From assembly GCA_020853755.1 (NCBI GenBank), contig JADYYG010000009.1:50779-114778 (forward strand): a DNA stretch of 64,000 bases, given 5' to 3'. Below are positions 1 through 8,306 of the stretch, in pieces. The position numbers and the translations under genes are program-made. This DNA comes from Dehalococcoidia bacterium. Lineage in GTDB: Bacteria > Chloroflexota > Dehalococcoidia > Tepidiformales > Tepidiformaceae. Under the pieces are notes generated by a model. It was not told the origin of the DNA. It was given only the letters and a program-made list of their open reading frames with translations, and did no database searches. Every line of letters begins with the position of its first letter. The stretch's first letter is position 1.

Positions 1-188
1 AAGCAGTCGGCCCCCAGTGGAAGCCTGGTACGACCGCCGATGATGCCCATGAATCCCTGCGGCTGGACGACAGCGAACTCGCCGATGCCGTTGAGGCCGT
101 CGCGACGGTTCTGCTCGGCCGGGCTGAGACGCGTCACGTCACGGGCCAGGCGTTGGCAGAACTTCGCAGGCTCCTCTCCGAGGCCTAG
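1..188 (+). CDS. C-terminal fragment of an unidentified protein
   Basis: An open frame enters from the left edge (first full codon at base 3) and runs 61 residues to a TAG at 186-188. There is no start inside the window, so this is the 3' end of a longer gene. The visible part is charged and probably helical, ending in LRRLLSEA. The stretch [11 protein letters not shown] loosely recalls the C-terminal end of short-chain dehydrogenases, but this is too weak to assign a family. Its stop codon overlaps the stop of the convergent mutase gene inside one CTAG. Confidence 0.5.
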   Translation, partial: AVGPQWKPGTTADDAHESLRLDDSELADAVEAVATVLLGRAETRHVTGQALAELRRLLSEA

Positions 189-1891
189 ATCACCGTTACC
201 GGCCGGTACTCCCCAAAGACTTCGCGAAGCGCTCCGCAGATTTGGCCGAGGGTTGCATACGCCTTCACGGCGTCGAGGATCGGCGGCATCAGGTTGGTGT
301 CGCCCTGGGCCGCGGCCCGCAAGGCGGCGAGCGTTGACGCCACCTGCTGCTGGTTCCGCTCCGTTCGGTGGTGGCGAAGCCGTCCCAACTGGTGCTCCAC
401 GAGGCGCTTGTCCACGGAGAAAATTGACTGTGGCTGCTCGGCGCCCTCGGCGTAGTCGTTGACCCCGACGACGATCTCGCGCTTCTCGTCCACTTCTTGC
501 TGGTACTTCCAGCTCGCTTCCGCGATCTGGTTCTGCATCCAGCCGGTCTCGATTGCGGTGACCGAACCGCCCATGCCTTCGATCTGGTCCAGGTAGTCTT
601 GGGCGGCGCGTTCGAGGTCGTTTGTGAGCGACTCGACGAAGTAGCTCCCCGCCATCGGGTCGACGGTGTCGGTGACCCCCGTTTCGTGCGCGATGACCTG
701 CTGAGTGCGCAGTGCGATGCGCTGGGCGTCATCGGTCGGCAGCGCAAGCGCTTCGTCGAAGCAACTGAGGGCGATGCTCTGGACGCCGCCGATGACCGCC
801 GCCAGTGACTGGATGGCCGCCCTCACGATGTTGTTCTCCGGCTGTTGCGCCATCAGGGTGCTGCCGCCCGTCTGGGTGTGGGTGCGCAGCATCATCGAGC
901 GCGGATCCTTCGCGCCGTACCGCTCCTTGAGCATCCGTGCCCAGAGCCGCCGGAGCGCCCGGTACTTGGCGATCTCTTCGAAGAAGTTGTTGTGCGTGTT
1001 GAAGATCCAGCTGATGCGCGGTGCGAACTCGTCGACGTCGAGGCCCCGCGCCAGGGCCGCCTCGATGTAGGCGCGTGCATTCGCGAACGAGAAGCCGATC
1101 TCCTGCGCGGCCGTCGAGCCGGCATCGCGGATGTGATAGCCGCTGACGGAGATGGTGTTCCACTGGGGCACGTTGCGAGCGCAGTACGCCATGATATCGG
1201 CGGCCAACCGGACGCTGGGGCCCGGCGGGAAGATGTACGTACCGCGCGCGACGTACTCCTTGAGGACGTCGTTCTGAACGGTGCCGTTGAGCTTTTCGGC
1301 GCTGACGCCCTGCTTCTCGGCGGCAGCGATGTACATCGCCAGCATCACCGAGGCCGGGGCGTTAATCGTCATGCTCGTCGAAACGCGGTCGAGCGGTATG
1401 CCTTCGAACAGAGTCTCCATGTCGTAGAGCGAGTCGATTGCGACGCCGACCTGGCCAACCTCGGCGATCGCCATTGGGTCGTCCGAGTCGTACCCGAGCT
1501 GGCTCGGCAGGTCGAACGCAACCGAGAGTCCGGTCTGGCCCTGGCTGAGGAGGTACCGGAATTTCTGGTTCGATTCTTCCGCCGTCCCGAAGCCTGCGTA
1601 CTGGCGCATGGTCCAGAATCGCCCGCGGTACATGGTCGGCTGGACGCCGCGCGTGAAGGGGTATTCGCCCGGAAACCCGAGGTCGCGGCCATAGTCGAGC
1701 TCCGCAATATCGAGAGGGGTGTAAAGCCGCTGCACTGGCTGGCTGCTCGTCGCGAACGCTTCGTCGCGCTCTGGCTGGCGCTGCAAGGTCTTTGCCAGCG
1801 GCCCCTCTTCCCAGCCATGCAACGACCGCGACAGCGAGGCCAACGCCTCTTCCGAGAACAGGGTCGGCTGTTGGGTTGCGGAATCAGACAT
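185..1891 (-). CDS. Methylmalonyl-CoA mutase large (catalytic) subunit
   Basis: 568-residue catalytic chain of a B12-dependent acyl-CoA mutase, interconverting methylmalonyl-CoA and succinyl-CoA in propionate metabolism. The TIM-barrel signature is complete: YPFTRG near 77, PTMY at 85-88, [18 protein letters not shown], and SGYH with His252. Tyr88 and Arg216 (in [10 protein letters not shown]) sit where methylmalonyl-specific enzymes carry the carboxylate-binding Tyr/Arg pair. Isobutyryl- and hydroxyisobutyryl-type mutases differ there, so methylmalonyl specificity is favoured. The chain stops at about 568 residues with no C-terminal B12-binding domain, as in archaeal-type split enzymes, so a separate small subunit is needed; none is visible here. 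A GGAGG precedes the ATG. It is the last gene of the minus-strand run starting at fmdB, 81 bp after proS. Confidence 0.9.
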   Translation of the reverse strand: MSDSATQQPTLFSEEALASLSRSLHGWEEGPLAKTLQRQPERDEAFATSSQPVQRLYTPLDIAELDYGRDLGFPGEYPFTRGVQPTMYRGRFWTMRQYAGFGTAEESNQKFRYLLSQGQTGLSVAFDLPSQLGYDSDDPMAIAEVGQVGVAIDSLYDMETLFEGIPLDRVSTSMTINAPASVMLAMYIAAAEKQGVSAEKLNGTVQNDVLKEYVARGTYIFPPGPSVRLAADIMAYCARNVPQWNTISVSGYHIRDAGSTAAQEIGFSFANARAYIEAALARGLDVDEFAPRISWIFNTHNNFFEEIAKYRALRRLWARMLKERYGAKDPRSMMLRTHTQTGGSTLMAQQPENNIVRAAIQSLAAVIGGVQSIALSCFDEALALPTDDAQRIALRTQQVIAHETGVTDTVDPMAGSYFVESLTNDLERAAQDYLDQIEGMGGSVTAIETGWMQNQIAEASWKYQQEVDEKREIVVGVNDYAEGAEQPQSIFSVDKRLVEHQLGRLRHHRTERNQQQVASTLAALRAAAQGDTNLMPPILDAVKAYATLGQICGALREVFGEYRPVTVI

Positions 1892-1972
1892 AACGGCCTC
1901 CGGCAGGCATCACGCAGGGATCGAGGAACGCGAAGTGTGCCTCCCAGTATACGAAAGCCGCGGGTTGCGGCC

Positions 1973-3673
1973 TCAGCCGGCCGAAGCTGCTTCGAGAATT
2001 GCTGACACGGCGCCAGCAAGCGGCACGATGCTTGTTTCACCGCTGCGGCGGTTCCGGAACTCGACGCCGCCCTTCTCGAGCGAGCGCGGACTAAGCGTCA
2101 GCCGCGACGGCATCCCGAGCAGGTCGGCATCCTTAAACTTGATCCCTGCCGAGTCTGGACGGTCGTCGACGAGCAGTGCCAGGCGCGCCGATGTTGCGGA
2201 CGCTTCCAGCTCGGCGAGTGCGCCGACGACGGACTCCTGGTCGCCGTTCAGGACCACGACATGGGCGTCGTAGGGCGCCACGGCGGCCGGCCAGATAATG
2301 CCCTGCTCGTCGTGGTTCGCTTCGATGCAGGCCGCCAGCATCCGTTCGACGCCGATGCCGTAGCAGCCCATGACGCAGGGCTTCCGCTCGCCGGACTCAT
2401 CGAGGTACTGGACGCCGATGGACTCCGAGTAGAGCGTGCCGAGCTTGAACACGTGGCCCATCTCCATGCCTCGGCGCACTTCGAGTGGTGTGCCGCAACG
2501 GGCGCAGGCGTCGCCGCCGCGAGCGAGTGCCACGGTGGTGATAAGGTCGGCCTTCCAATCGCGGCCGTGATTGACGTTGAGGTAGTGGAAACCGTCTTCG
2601 TTGGCGCCGCCTGCCAGGTTGACGGCTTCGACCGCCGTCGGGTCGGCGACCACTTTCATCCCGGTCAGGCCAACCGCTGAAGCAGAGCCCGCGACGAGCC
2701 CGAGGCGCTTCACCATGGCCTCGTCCATCACCTCGATGTCCTGGGCCTTGAGTGCGTTCTTGAGCTTCACCTCGTTCACATCGAGATCGCCGCGGATGGC
2801 GACGAAGACCGGCTGCCCATCGGCCTTGTAGAAGACGGCCTTGACCGTCTGCCGCTCCTCGATACCGAGGAACGCTGCGAGGTCGGCGATGGTTCGCTGG
2901 TTCGGCGTTGCAACCTTCTCCATTGGCAGCGGCTCTGCGTGGAGGGCGGGAGGTGGCGTGAATTCGGCCTTCTCGGCGTTCGCGGCATAGCCGCATCCCG
3001 GGCACTGGAGGATCTCATCCTCGCCGTCCTCGGTGAGGTAGATGAATTCCTGGCTCTCCTTGCCGCCAATCGCGCCTGAATCGGCTGCGACGGGCACCAC
3101 CGGGATGCCCGCCCGGGCGAAGATGCGGACATAGGCGTCGTACGCCGCGGCGTAGGAGGCGTCGAGCGTTTCCCAGGTGGTATCGAAGCTGTAGGCGTCC
3201 TTCATCGTGAACTCGCGCAGGCGCACGAGGCCTCCGCGTGGCCGCTGTTCGTCCCGGAACTTCGTCTCGATCTGGTAGAGCGTGACCGGGAGGTCGCGGT
3301 AGCTCTGGATGTGGCGGGAGGCGAGGAAGCTCATCCCTTCCTCGTGCGTCGGGCCGAGGACGAAGCCGCGCTCCTTGCGGTCGGCGAGGCGGAAGAGCGT
3401 CTGGCCCATCGTCTCCGCCCGGCCCGATTGTTCCCAGAGTTCGATCGGGTTCAGCTCGGGGAGACGTACTTCCTGCGCCCCGGTTGCATCCATTTCGTCG
3501 CGGATGATCTGTTCGATCCGGCGGATGACGCGCCAGCCGAGCGGCGTGAAAGCGTACAGCCCTGCTGCGAACGTGGTGACGAGGCCGGCGCGCAGGAGGA
3601 GCTTGTGGCTTTCGAGTTCCGCTTCAGACGGCGCTTCTCGCAACGTCTTCAGCATCAGTTTGCTCATGCGCAT
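1973..3673 (-). CDS. proS: Prolyl-tRNA synthetase
   Basis: 566-residue bacterial-type ProRS, which charges tRNA-Pro with proline. Class II motifs are clear. GPTHEE lies at 108-113. Motif 2, FRDEQRPRGGLVRLREF followed by MKDAYSF, spans about 139-163. Motif 3 is GIGVERMLAACIE near residue 450. Between motifs 2 and 3 lies the YbaK-like editing (INS) domain, about 230-400, which hydrolyses Ala-tRNA-Pro; it includes EERQTVKAVFY and a GDLDVNEVKL segment. A C-terminal anticodon-binding domain follows. Length and order match the long bacterial ProS. Two starts are possible (MRMSK or MSK, three codons apart). It sits 58 bp after dtd, pairing an aminoacyl-tRNA synthetase with a tRNA proofreading enzyme. 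Confidence 0.97.
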   Translation of the reverse strand: MRMSKLMLKTLREAPSEAELESHKLLLRAGLVTTFAAGLYAFTPLGWRVIRRIEQIIRDEMDATGAQEVRLPELNPIELWEQSGRAETMGQTLFRLADRKERGFVLGPTHEEGMSFLASRHIQSYRDLPVTLYQIETKFRDEQRPRGGLVRLREFTMKDAYSFDTTWETLDASYAAAYDAYVRIFARAGIPVVPVAADSGAIGGKESQEFIYLTEDGEDEILQCPGCGYAANAEKAEFTPPPALHAEPLPMEKVATPNQRTIADLAAFLGIEERQTVKAVFYKADGQPVFVAIRGDLDVNEVKLKNALKAQDIEVMDEAMVKRLGLVAGSASAVGLTGMKVVADPTAVEAVNLAGGANEDGFHYLNVNHGRDWKADLITTVALARGGDACARCGTPLEVRRGMEMGHVFKLGTLYSESIGVQYLDESGERKPCVMGCYGIGVERMLAACIEANHDEQGIIWPAAVAPYDAHVVVLNGDQESVVGALAELEASATSARLALLVDDRPDSAGIKFKDADLLGMPSRLTLSPRSLEKGGVEFRNRRSGETSIVPLAGAVSAILEAASAG

Positions 3674-3731
3674 GAGGGGCGGCTCCGGAGAGGGTGTACA
3701 GCGAAACGTTGCGGGCGGGCGGGCGTTCAGG

Positions 3732-4196
3732 TCAAGCGCGGCGGGGAGCGTCGAGGTCTTCGGTGTCGATGATCAGCGTCACAGGACCGTCGTTTTCAAG
3801 GCGCACCAGCATCTCCGTGCCGAAGACCCCTCGTTCACACCGGATGTCCTGCCGGTCGATAGCCTCACAGAATCGCTGATAGAGCGGCTCGGAGACCGGG
3901 CGTGGAGCGGCAGCGCTGTAGGAGGGCCGGTTCCCGCGTCGAACATCGCCGTAGAGGGTGAACTGGCTAACGCACAGGACCGCACCCTGGACGGCGGAGA
4001 CATCCACGTTCATCCGGCCGTCGGCGTCGTCGAAGATGCGAAGCAGCGCGACCTTTGCGGCGAGGCGTTCGGCATCGGCAGCGGTGTCGTGATTCGAAAC
4101 CCCCAGGAGTACGAGCATCCCCTCACCGATGTGTGCGACCTCCTCGCCAGCGACCGTGACACTGGCAGACCTGACGCGCTGGACCACGGCCCGCAC
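3732..4196 (-). CDS. dtd: D-aminoacyl-tRNA deacylase
   Basis: 154-residue DTD, a homodimeric enzyme that removes D-amino acids (and glycine from tRNA-Ala) mischarged onto tRNAs. The family signatures are intact: N-terminal MRAVVQRV, SQFTLYGD at 77-84 and NDGPVT at 135-140, which carries the cross-subunit Gly-cisPro active-site motif. Length is typical. The gene lies 1 bp after the upstream TetR gene and 58 bp before proS, so it is probably cotranscribed with both. Confidence 0.96.
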   Translation of the reverse strand: MRAVVQRVRSASVTVAGEEVAHIGEGMLVLLGVSNHDTAADAERLAAKVALLRIFDDADGRMNVDVSAVQGAVLCVSQFTLYGDVRRGNRPSYSAAAPRPVSEPLYQRFCEAIDRQDIRCERGVFGTEMLVRLENDGPVTLIIDTEDLDAPRRA

Positions 4197-4197
4197 G

Positions 4198-4797
4198 TCA
4201 GCGCACTCCAGCCTCGGCGAGCCCGGCCAGGTGAACGGCCGCGCGGAGAATGCGCTCGCGGTCTACCGGGTCATCATCCGACTCAACCCCCGCCAGGTTC
4301 TGCTGGATGCTGGCGCGAAGCGTGCCGCCGAGGATCAGCGTGACGAGTGCGTCACTGCGCAGGTCTGCGTCTTCCGGGGTGGTGATGGTCAGCAGGTGCT
4401 GGTGGAAGATGCGGCGCACGTGAGCACGGTTGTGGTGGCGGATCGCCCGTGCCGTCTCGTCTCCGGCCAGGTTCTCTCGATTGACCAACGTGATGAAGTC
4501 CCGATTGATATGCGCGAACTCCAACAGTGACTCGACGATGGCGCAGAGTTGGGGCGCGGTCAGCGGGGCATCCACGTGTATCTGGGACGGGCTCACCCCA
4601 CCGGGCATCTCCCAGATTGCTTCGAGAATCTCCCGCTTGCTCTTGAAGTGGTAGTAAAGGGCAGCGTCAGTCAGACCGACGCGCCGGGCGATGCCTCGGA
4701 CGGTGGTGTTATCGAAGCCGTCGCGGGCGAAGAGTTCCAGGGCGCCCTGGATGATCCGGCTACGCGTCTCGTCGCGGCGCGGCGCCCGGACCGTCAC
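4198..4797 (-). CDS. TetR family transcriptional regulator
   Basis: 199-residue TetR repressor. The N-terminal helix-turn-helix covers about residues 10-57 (SRIIQGALELFARDGFDNTT, then VRGIARRVGLTDAALYYHF and KSKREIL). The variable C-terminal half would bind a ligand and dimerise; its inducer cannot be read from sequence. Its ATG overlaps the stop of the preceding tetR by 4 bp, so the two regulators are translationally coupled and may act together or as a heteromeric pair. Confidence 0.92.
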   Translation of the reverse strand: MTVRAPRRDETRSRIIQGALELFARDGFDNTTVRGIARRVGLTDAALYYHFKSKREILEAIWEMPGGVSPSQIHVDAPLTAPQLCAIVESLLEFAHINRDFITLVNRENLAGDETARAIRHHNRAHVRRIFHQHLLTITTPEDADLRSDALVTLILGGTLRASIQQNLAGVESDDDPVDRERILRAAVHLAGLAEAGVR

Positions 4798-5387
4798 GGG
4801 ACCTCCGGGATGGTGAGGGAGACCAACTGGCGGAGCCGATCCTGGAAGTATGCTTGCTCGGCAACCTCACGCGCTCCGTCACCGAAAGCAAAGATGGCGT
4901 CCGAGTAGACCCCCCAGAGGAGATCCGAGGCGAGGTCAGCGGTCTCTCTGCCGCGGTCTCCGAGGAGTTCGATCAACGGAGCGCAGACCAGCGCTTCCCA
5001 CCGCTGGTCCGTCACTTCGAGGTACTGCAGCGACGGTTCATCACTGGAGAGTTGCCCGCGGACGACTATCTGGCCGAGTCCCGGGTGAGCGAGCCACCAG
5101 TTCGCCAGGTGCAACATCTGGTCGATGACCGACTCTCGCGTGAGCGGGTGCTGGTCGAGCGGGAGGAGACCGTAGTCTGGTTGGCTCAAGAGGGCGAGGT
5201 AAAGAGCCTGCTTCGAGGGGAAGTGATAGTGAACGGCCGGGTCACTGAGACCCAGCGACCGCGCTACCATCCGGACAGAGGTCGCGGCATACCCGCGCTC
5301 CGCGAACAACGCGGCCGCTGACGCGAGGATCCGGCTTCGAGTCGAATCGCCGTTTGACCGGCTGGTTGCTTGCTCCGGCCTTGGCAC
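4794..5387 (-). CDS. TetR family transcriptional regulator
   Basis: 197-residue TetR repressor with the DNA-binding domain at about residues 15-62 (RILASAAALFAERGYAATSV, GLSDPAVHYHFPSKQALY). The C-terminal ligand domain is unassigned. It lies 54 bp downstream of the CIRCE-controlled fmdB gene and overlaps the next tetR by 4 bp. The short upstream gap contains an imperfect palindrome (TAAC-CTGA-GTTA, 5433-5444) that overlaps the fmdB stop codon and could be a TetR operator; this is only suggestive. Confidence 0.92.
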   Translation of the reverse strand: MPRPEQATSRSNGDSTRSRILASAAALFAERGYAATSVRMVARSLGLSDPAVHYHFPSKQALYLALLSQPDYGLLPLDQHPLTRESVIDQMLHLANWWLAHPGLGQIVVRGQLSSDEPSLQYLEVTDQRWEALVCAPLIELLGDRGRETADLASDLLWGVYSDAIFAFGDGAREVAEQAYFQDRLRQLVSLTIPEVP

Positions 5388-5441
5388 GCGCGGAAGTATA
5401 TGGGGACGGTGAGGAACCGAATAGCCTTCGCTTAACCTGAG

Positions 5442-5738
5442 TTAGGACGCAGCCGCCTGGTCCGAACTGGCCGGCTTTGACTCAGTCGAGGCTGTGCTTG
5501 ACGCGGGCGCCGGTTCAGCGGATTCGCCCTTGGATTCGGACTGGGCGGCGGAGTTCTTGCCCTTGCTGTCTGTCACATAGAATCCGCTGCCCTTGAAGAG
5601 CACCTTCGGTGCGTGGAGGATGCGCTTCGCGGTTCCCTTGCCGCATTCCTCGCACTTATGCGTCGTCTCGGCATCGAAACCCTGGCGCAACTCATAGACC
5701 GCTTTGCAGCGGTTGCACTGATATTCGTAGGTAGGCAC
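5442..5738 (-). CDS. FmdB-family zinc-ribbon protein (paralogue A)
   Basis: 98-residue small protein. Residues 1-40 form the FmdB/CxxC zinc ribbon: MPTYEYQC opening, Zn-binding Cys8, Cys11, Cys29 and Cys32. A YVT segment follows, then a low-complexity Ser/Ala/Lys/Glu tail of about 45 residues that is probably disordered. The molecular role of FmdB ribbons is not established. A near-perfect CIRCE operator lies 54-80 bp upstream, predicting HrcA repression and heat induction. It is one of three FmdB paralogues in this window (others at 55.1 and 60.7 kb), each with a different tail. Confidence 0.9.
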   Translation of the reverse strand: MPTYEYQCNRCKAVYELRQGFDAETTHKCEECGKGTAKRILHAPKVLFKGSGFYVTDSKGKNSAAQSESKGESAEPAPASSTASTESKPASSDQAAAS

Positions 5739-5791
5739 GGATCCCTCGCAATGCCCAGATCGGCAAGGTCTGGTGTTTCATCGTGCGCACC

Positions 5792-5818
5792 TTGGCACTC
5801 CGGCGTCAAGAGTGCTAA
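5792..5818 (-). promoter_or_regulatory. CIRCE element (HrcA operator) upstream of fmdB
   Basis: TTGGCACTC (5792-5800), a 9-base spacer, then GAGTGCTAA (5810-5818). The CIRCE consensus is TTAGCACTC-N9-GAGTGCTAA, so only one base differs. Read on the minus strand, the spacer contains TTGACG (5804-5809), a good -35 box. With an 18-base spacing, CACGAT (5780-5785) is a plausible weak -10. This places the operator over the promoter of the fmdB gene starting at 5738. A role for the divergent tRNA-Ser is less likely. Confidence 0.88.
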
Positions 5819-5853
5819 GGAACGAAGCCGGGGTGTCGGCTAAACTCGCCGGT

Positions 5854-5941
5854 GGAGAGGTGGCAGAGTGGTTTAATGCAGCCGTCTTGAAAACGGCCGT
5901 GGCGCAAGTCACCGGGAGTTCGAATCTCCCCCTCTCCGCCA
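5854..5941 (+). tRNA. tRNA-Ser (anticodon UGA)
   Basis: A complete class II tRNA. The acceptor stem GGAGAGG (5854-5860) pairs with CCTCTCC (5931-5937), followed by discriminator G and an encoded CCA (5939-5941). The anticodon stem GCCGT/ACGGC encloses the loop CTTGAAA, anticodon TGA at 5888-5890, reading UCA and related serine codons. There is a long variable arm (CGTGGCGCAAGTCACC region) and a T-arm GGGAG-TTCGAAT-CTCCC. TAAACT at 5841-5846 could be its -10 box. Confidence 0.97.
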
Positions 5942-6006
5942 ATCTCGCTATCTGCTAGGGCAGCGTCGCGCTACGCTGCATGGCGCACACCTTCCCGGAG
6001 CATCTG

Positions 6007-7266
6007 ATGAAACTGCATGAATACCAGGCCCGAGACCTGCTCGCCCAAAACGGCGTGGCGACCACCAAAGGCCGCGTCGCTTCGACGCCTGCCGAAGCCC
6101 GCGCCATCGCCCAGGAACTTGGCGGCAAGGTGGTTGTAAAGGCCCAGATTCATGCTGGCGGCCGCGGCAAAGGCCGCCTCGTCGCCCAGTCCGAAACCGC
6201 GGACATGTACCAGAAGCTCACCACCGACCCCGAGAACAACTCGGGCAAGGTGAGGGGCGACCGCATCGGTGGCGTCCGGCTGGCGGATACCGTTGACGAA
6301 GCCGAAGCAGCCGCTGCCGCGATCCTTGGCAGGCACCTCGTCTCCATCCAGACCGGCCCCGAAGGCAAGCTCGTGAAGAACGTGCTGGTCGCCGAACAGA
6401 CCGACATCGCGAAGGAGTACTCCCTTGCCGCCATCATCGATGGCATGGCGGGCGGCCCGCTGATTATGGCCAGTGCCGAAGGCGGCCAGGAGATCGAAGT
6501 CGTCGCTCACAACAACCCGGAGGCGATCGTCCGTGTCAATGTGAACCCGTCGGCGGGCTATGAGCCGTACGTCGGCCGCACGCTCGCCGCTCGCCTGGGC
6601 CTCTCGGGCGACCAGGGCGACCAGTTCGGGAAGATCGTCGCCGGTCTTTACAAGACGCTCATCGCGACCGATGCGAGCCTCGTCGAAATCAACCCGCTCG
6701 CCGTAACGACCGACGGCCGGGTAGTTGCTGTCGATGCCAAGCTAAACATCGACGACAACGCCCTCTTCCGGCACAAGGACCTCGAAGCCCTCCGCGACAA
6801 GGATGAGGAGGACCCGCTCGAGGTCAAGGCCCAGGAACTCGGCGTCGCCAACTTCATCAAGCTCGATGGCAACATCGGCTGCGTCGTCAACGGCGCTGGT
6901 CTCGCTATGGCCACCATGGACACCATCAAGCTCGCGGGCGGCGAACCCGCAAACTTCCTCGATATCGGCACCGTGAACGACCCTCAGCGCGTCGTCAATG
7001 CGCTGCAGGTCATCCTCGATGACCCGTCAGTGAAGGCCATTCTCGTGAACATCTTCGGCGGCATGGCCCGGGTCGACATCATCGCCCAGGGGGTCATCAT
7101 GGCTCACCAGCAGATGAAGATCGACGTTCCCGTCGTCATGCGTCTCATCGGCACCAACCTCGCCGAGGGCGAAAAGCTCGTCGAAGAGAGCGGCCTCCCG
7201 CTCATCCGTGCCACCGAACTCTTCGACGCCGCCCGGAAGGCGGTCCAGGCGGCCGGGGCCGCCTGA
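6007..7266 (+). CDS. sucC: Succinate-CoA ligase (ADP-forming) beta subunit
   Basis: 419-residue beta subunit of succinyl-CoA synthetase (TCA cycle, substrate-level ATP formation). It starts [18 protein letters not shown] chose the ATG at 6007 rather than an in-frame one 27 bp upstream because GGAG at 5997-6000 sits 6 bp before it and MKLHEYQ is the canonical start. The ATP-grasp domain carries [13 protein letters not shown] near 45-57 and EINPLAV near 230. The C-terminal CoA-ligase domain carries [18 protein letters not shown] and an FGGM loop. It is slightly longer than the usual 385-400 residues. The alpha subunit gene sucD, normally next to it, is absent here: a GNAT gene follows after 8 bp. 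Confidence 0.95.
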   Translation: MKLHEYQARDLLAQNGVATTKGRVASTPAEARAIAQELGGKVVVKAQIHAGGRGKGRLVAQSETADMYQKLTTDPENNSGKVRGDRIGGVRLADTVDEAEAAAAAILGRHLVSIQTGPEGKLVKNVLVAEQTDIAKEYSLAAIIDGMAGGPLIMASAEGGQEIEVVAHNNPEAIVRVNVNPSAGYEPYVGRTLAARLGLSGDQGDQFGKIVAGLYKTLIATDASLVEINPLAVTTDGRVVAVDAKLNIDDNALFRHKDLEALRDKDEEDPLEVKAQELGVANFIKLDGNIGCVVNGAGLAMATMDTIKLAGGEPANFLDIGTVNDPQRVVNALQVILDDPSVKAILVNIFGGMARVDIIAQGVIMAHQQMKIDVPVVMRLIGTNLAEGEKLVEESGLPLIRATELFDAARKAVQAAGAA

Positions 7267-7274
7267 GGCCTGCG

Positions 7275-7736
7275 GTGGCACCACTGGCCATCCGAAGGGC
7301 ATCCACGGGGGACCTGGATGCCCTTCTTGCCCTCTACGAACAGCTCAGCCCCGGCAACGCCAACCCAGATCGCCAGCGCGCGTCGGCCGCACTCAACGAC
7401 ATCCTCAACACCCCGAACGTGACCCTTCTTGTCGCCGAAGCAGACCGCGTGGTCGGCACGGTGACGATCGTCATCGTCCCGAACCTCACGCACGACTCCC
7501 AACCCTGGGCGCAAGTCGAAAACATGGTCACCGACGCCGCCGTCCGCGGTTCAGGCGCAGGCCGCCGCCTCATCGAAGAATGCCTCCGCCTCGCCAGCGA
7601 AGCCGGCTGCTACAAAGTCCAACTCCAGAGCGGCAACCAGCGCAACTCCCCCGAAAACGACGCCCACGGCTTCTACCGCCACCTCGGCTTCGAACCGTCG
7701 AGCACTGGCTTCCGCCACTATCTCCCGGGCCGTTGA
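7275..7736 (+). CDS. GNAT family N-acetyltransferase
   Basis: 153-residue single-domain GNAT acyltransferase, GTG start 8 bp after sucC. It opens LAIRRASTGDLDALLALYEQL. The acetyl-CoA pyrophosphate-binding motif A is DAAVRGSGAGRRLIEECL (about 95-112), and the C-terminal motif B is YRHLGFEPSS. The substrate is unknown. The short distance to sucC suggests cotranscription, but no functional link is evident. Confidence 0.9.
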   Translation: MAPLAIRRASTGDLDALLALYEQLSPGNANPDRQRASAALNDILNTPNVTLLVAEADRVVGTVTIVIVPNLTHDSQPWAQVENMVTDAAVRGSGAGRRLIEECLRLASEAGCYKVQLQSGNQRNSPENDAHGFYRHLGFEPSSTGFRHYLPGR

Positions 7737-7776
7737 GTGCGGCGCTCAGCGCCCGAGTGAACGGCGCAGTCCCCGG

Positions 7777-8229
7777 CTACTCCTTCGCCTGCTCCTGCTT
7801 CTGCAACGCCTTCCACAGGCCCCGGCCCTGGCCAGGCGTCGGGTCCTTCACGAGTCCATAGATCTCCCGGCCTTCGTGGTCTTCAGGAAGGTACTCGGTG
7901 ATCGGGAGACCCTCTTCGTTCACGAAGAGGAGGCAGTGGCAGTACTTGTACATCTGCATCTCATCGCAGGCGCAGATCCAGTCGCGGCGCTTTACCTCTT
8001 CTTCGCGGGGCAGGTAGAGGCCTTCCGGCCAGTTGCCGTTCTCGTCCTTCGATGGGTAGAAGTTGCACGGGCAGAGCGGCCGGCCGTAGTTGTCGATGTT
8101 CGACGCAAGCCCGAGGACCACTCCCTCGGTGATGAAGCGGTCAGGGTGGAGGTGGGTGCCCGACTTTTCGGCGTACTTCTCGGCGTAGTTCCACATCTTC
8201 TTCAACGAGCCTTCGCTGGGCTGTTCCAC
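7777..8229 (-). CDS. Ferredoxin:thioredoxin reductase catalytic chain
   Basis: 150-residue FTR catalytic (beta) subunit, which uses a 4Fe-4S cluster next to a redox disulfide to reduce thioredoxins with ferredoxin electrons. The three diagnostic cysteine pairs are present: CPC 53-55, CAC 86-88 and CHC 97-99. The 11-residue step from second to third pair matches plant FTR. The step from first to second pair is 33 residues instead of about 19, an inserted loop (KDENGNWPEG region) as in long-form prokaryotic FTRs. The GTG start is preceded by GGAGTG. No variable (alpha) subunit or thioredoxin gene is nearby, so a stand-alone catalytic chain reduced directly by ferredoxin is likely. Confidence 0.9.
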   Translation of the reverse strand: MEQPSEGSLKKMWNYAEKYAEKSGTHLHPDRFITEGVVLGLASNIDNYGRPLCPCNFYPSKDENGNWPEGLYLPREEEVKRRDWICACDEMQMYKYCHCLLFVNEEGLPITEYLPEDHEGREIYGLVKDPTPGQGRGLWKALQKQEQAKE

Positions 8230-8306
8230 GTGCTCACTCCGGATTGGGATTCGCCCATTATCCGCGATGCGCGGCGGGCTTGCGCCGCGGCCGTTAGGAT
8301 GGCGCC

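Noticed and set aside
845..2005. A long plus-strand open frame opposite the methylmalonyl-CoA mutase gene
   Set aside because: No ribosome-binding site or domain; the minus-strand frame is a clear mutase.
5804..5853. CIRCE acting on the divergent tRNA-Ser
   Set aside because: The -35 box in the spacer points to the minus strand; HrcA control of a tRNA would be unprecedented and a separate -10-like TAAACT lies nearer the tRNA.
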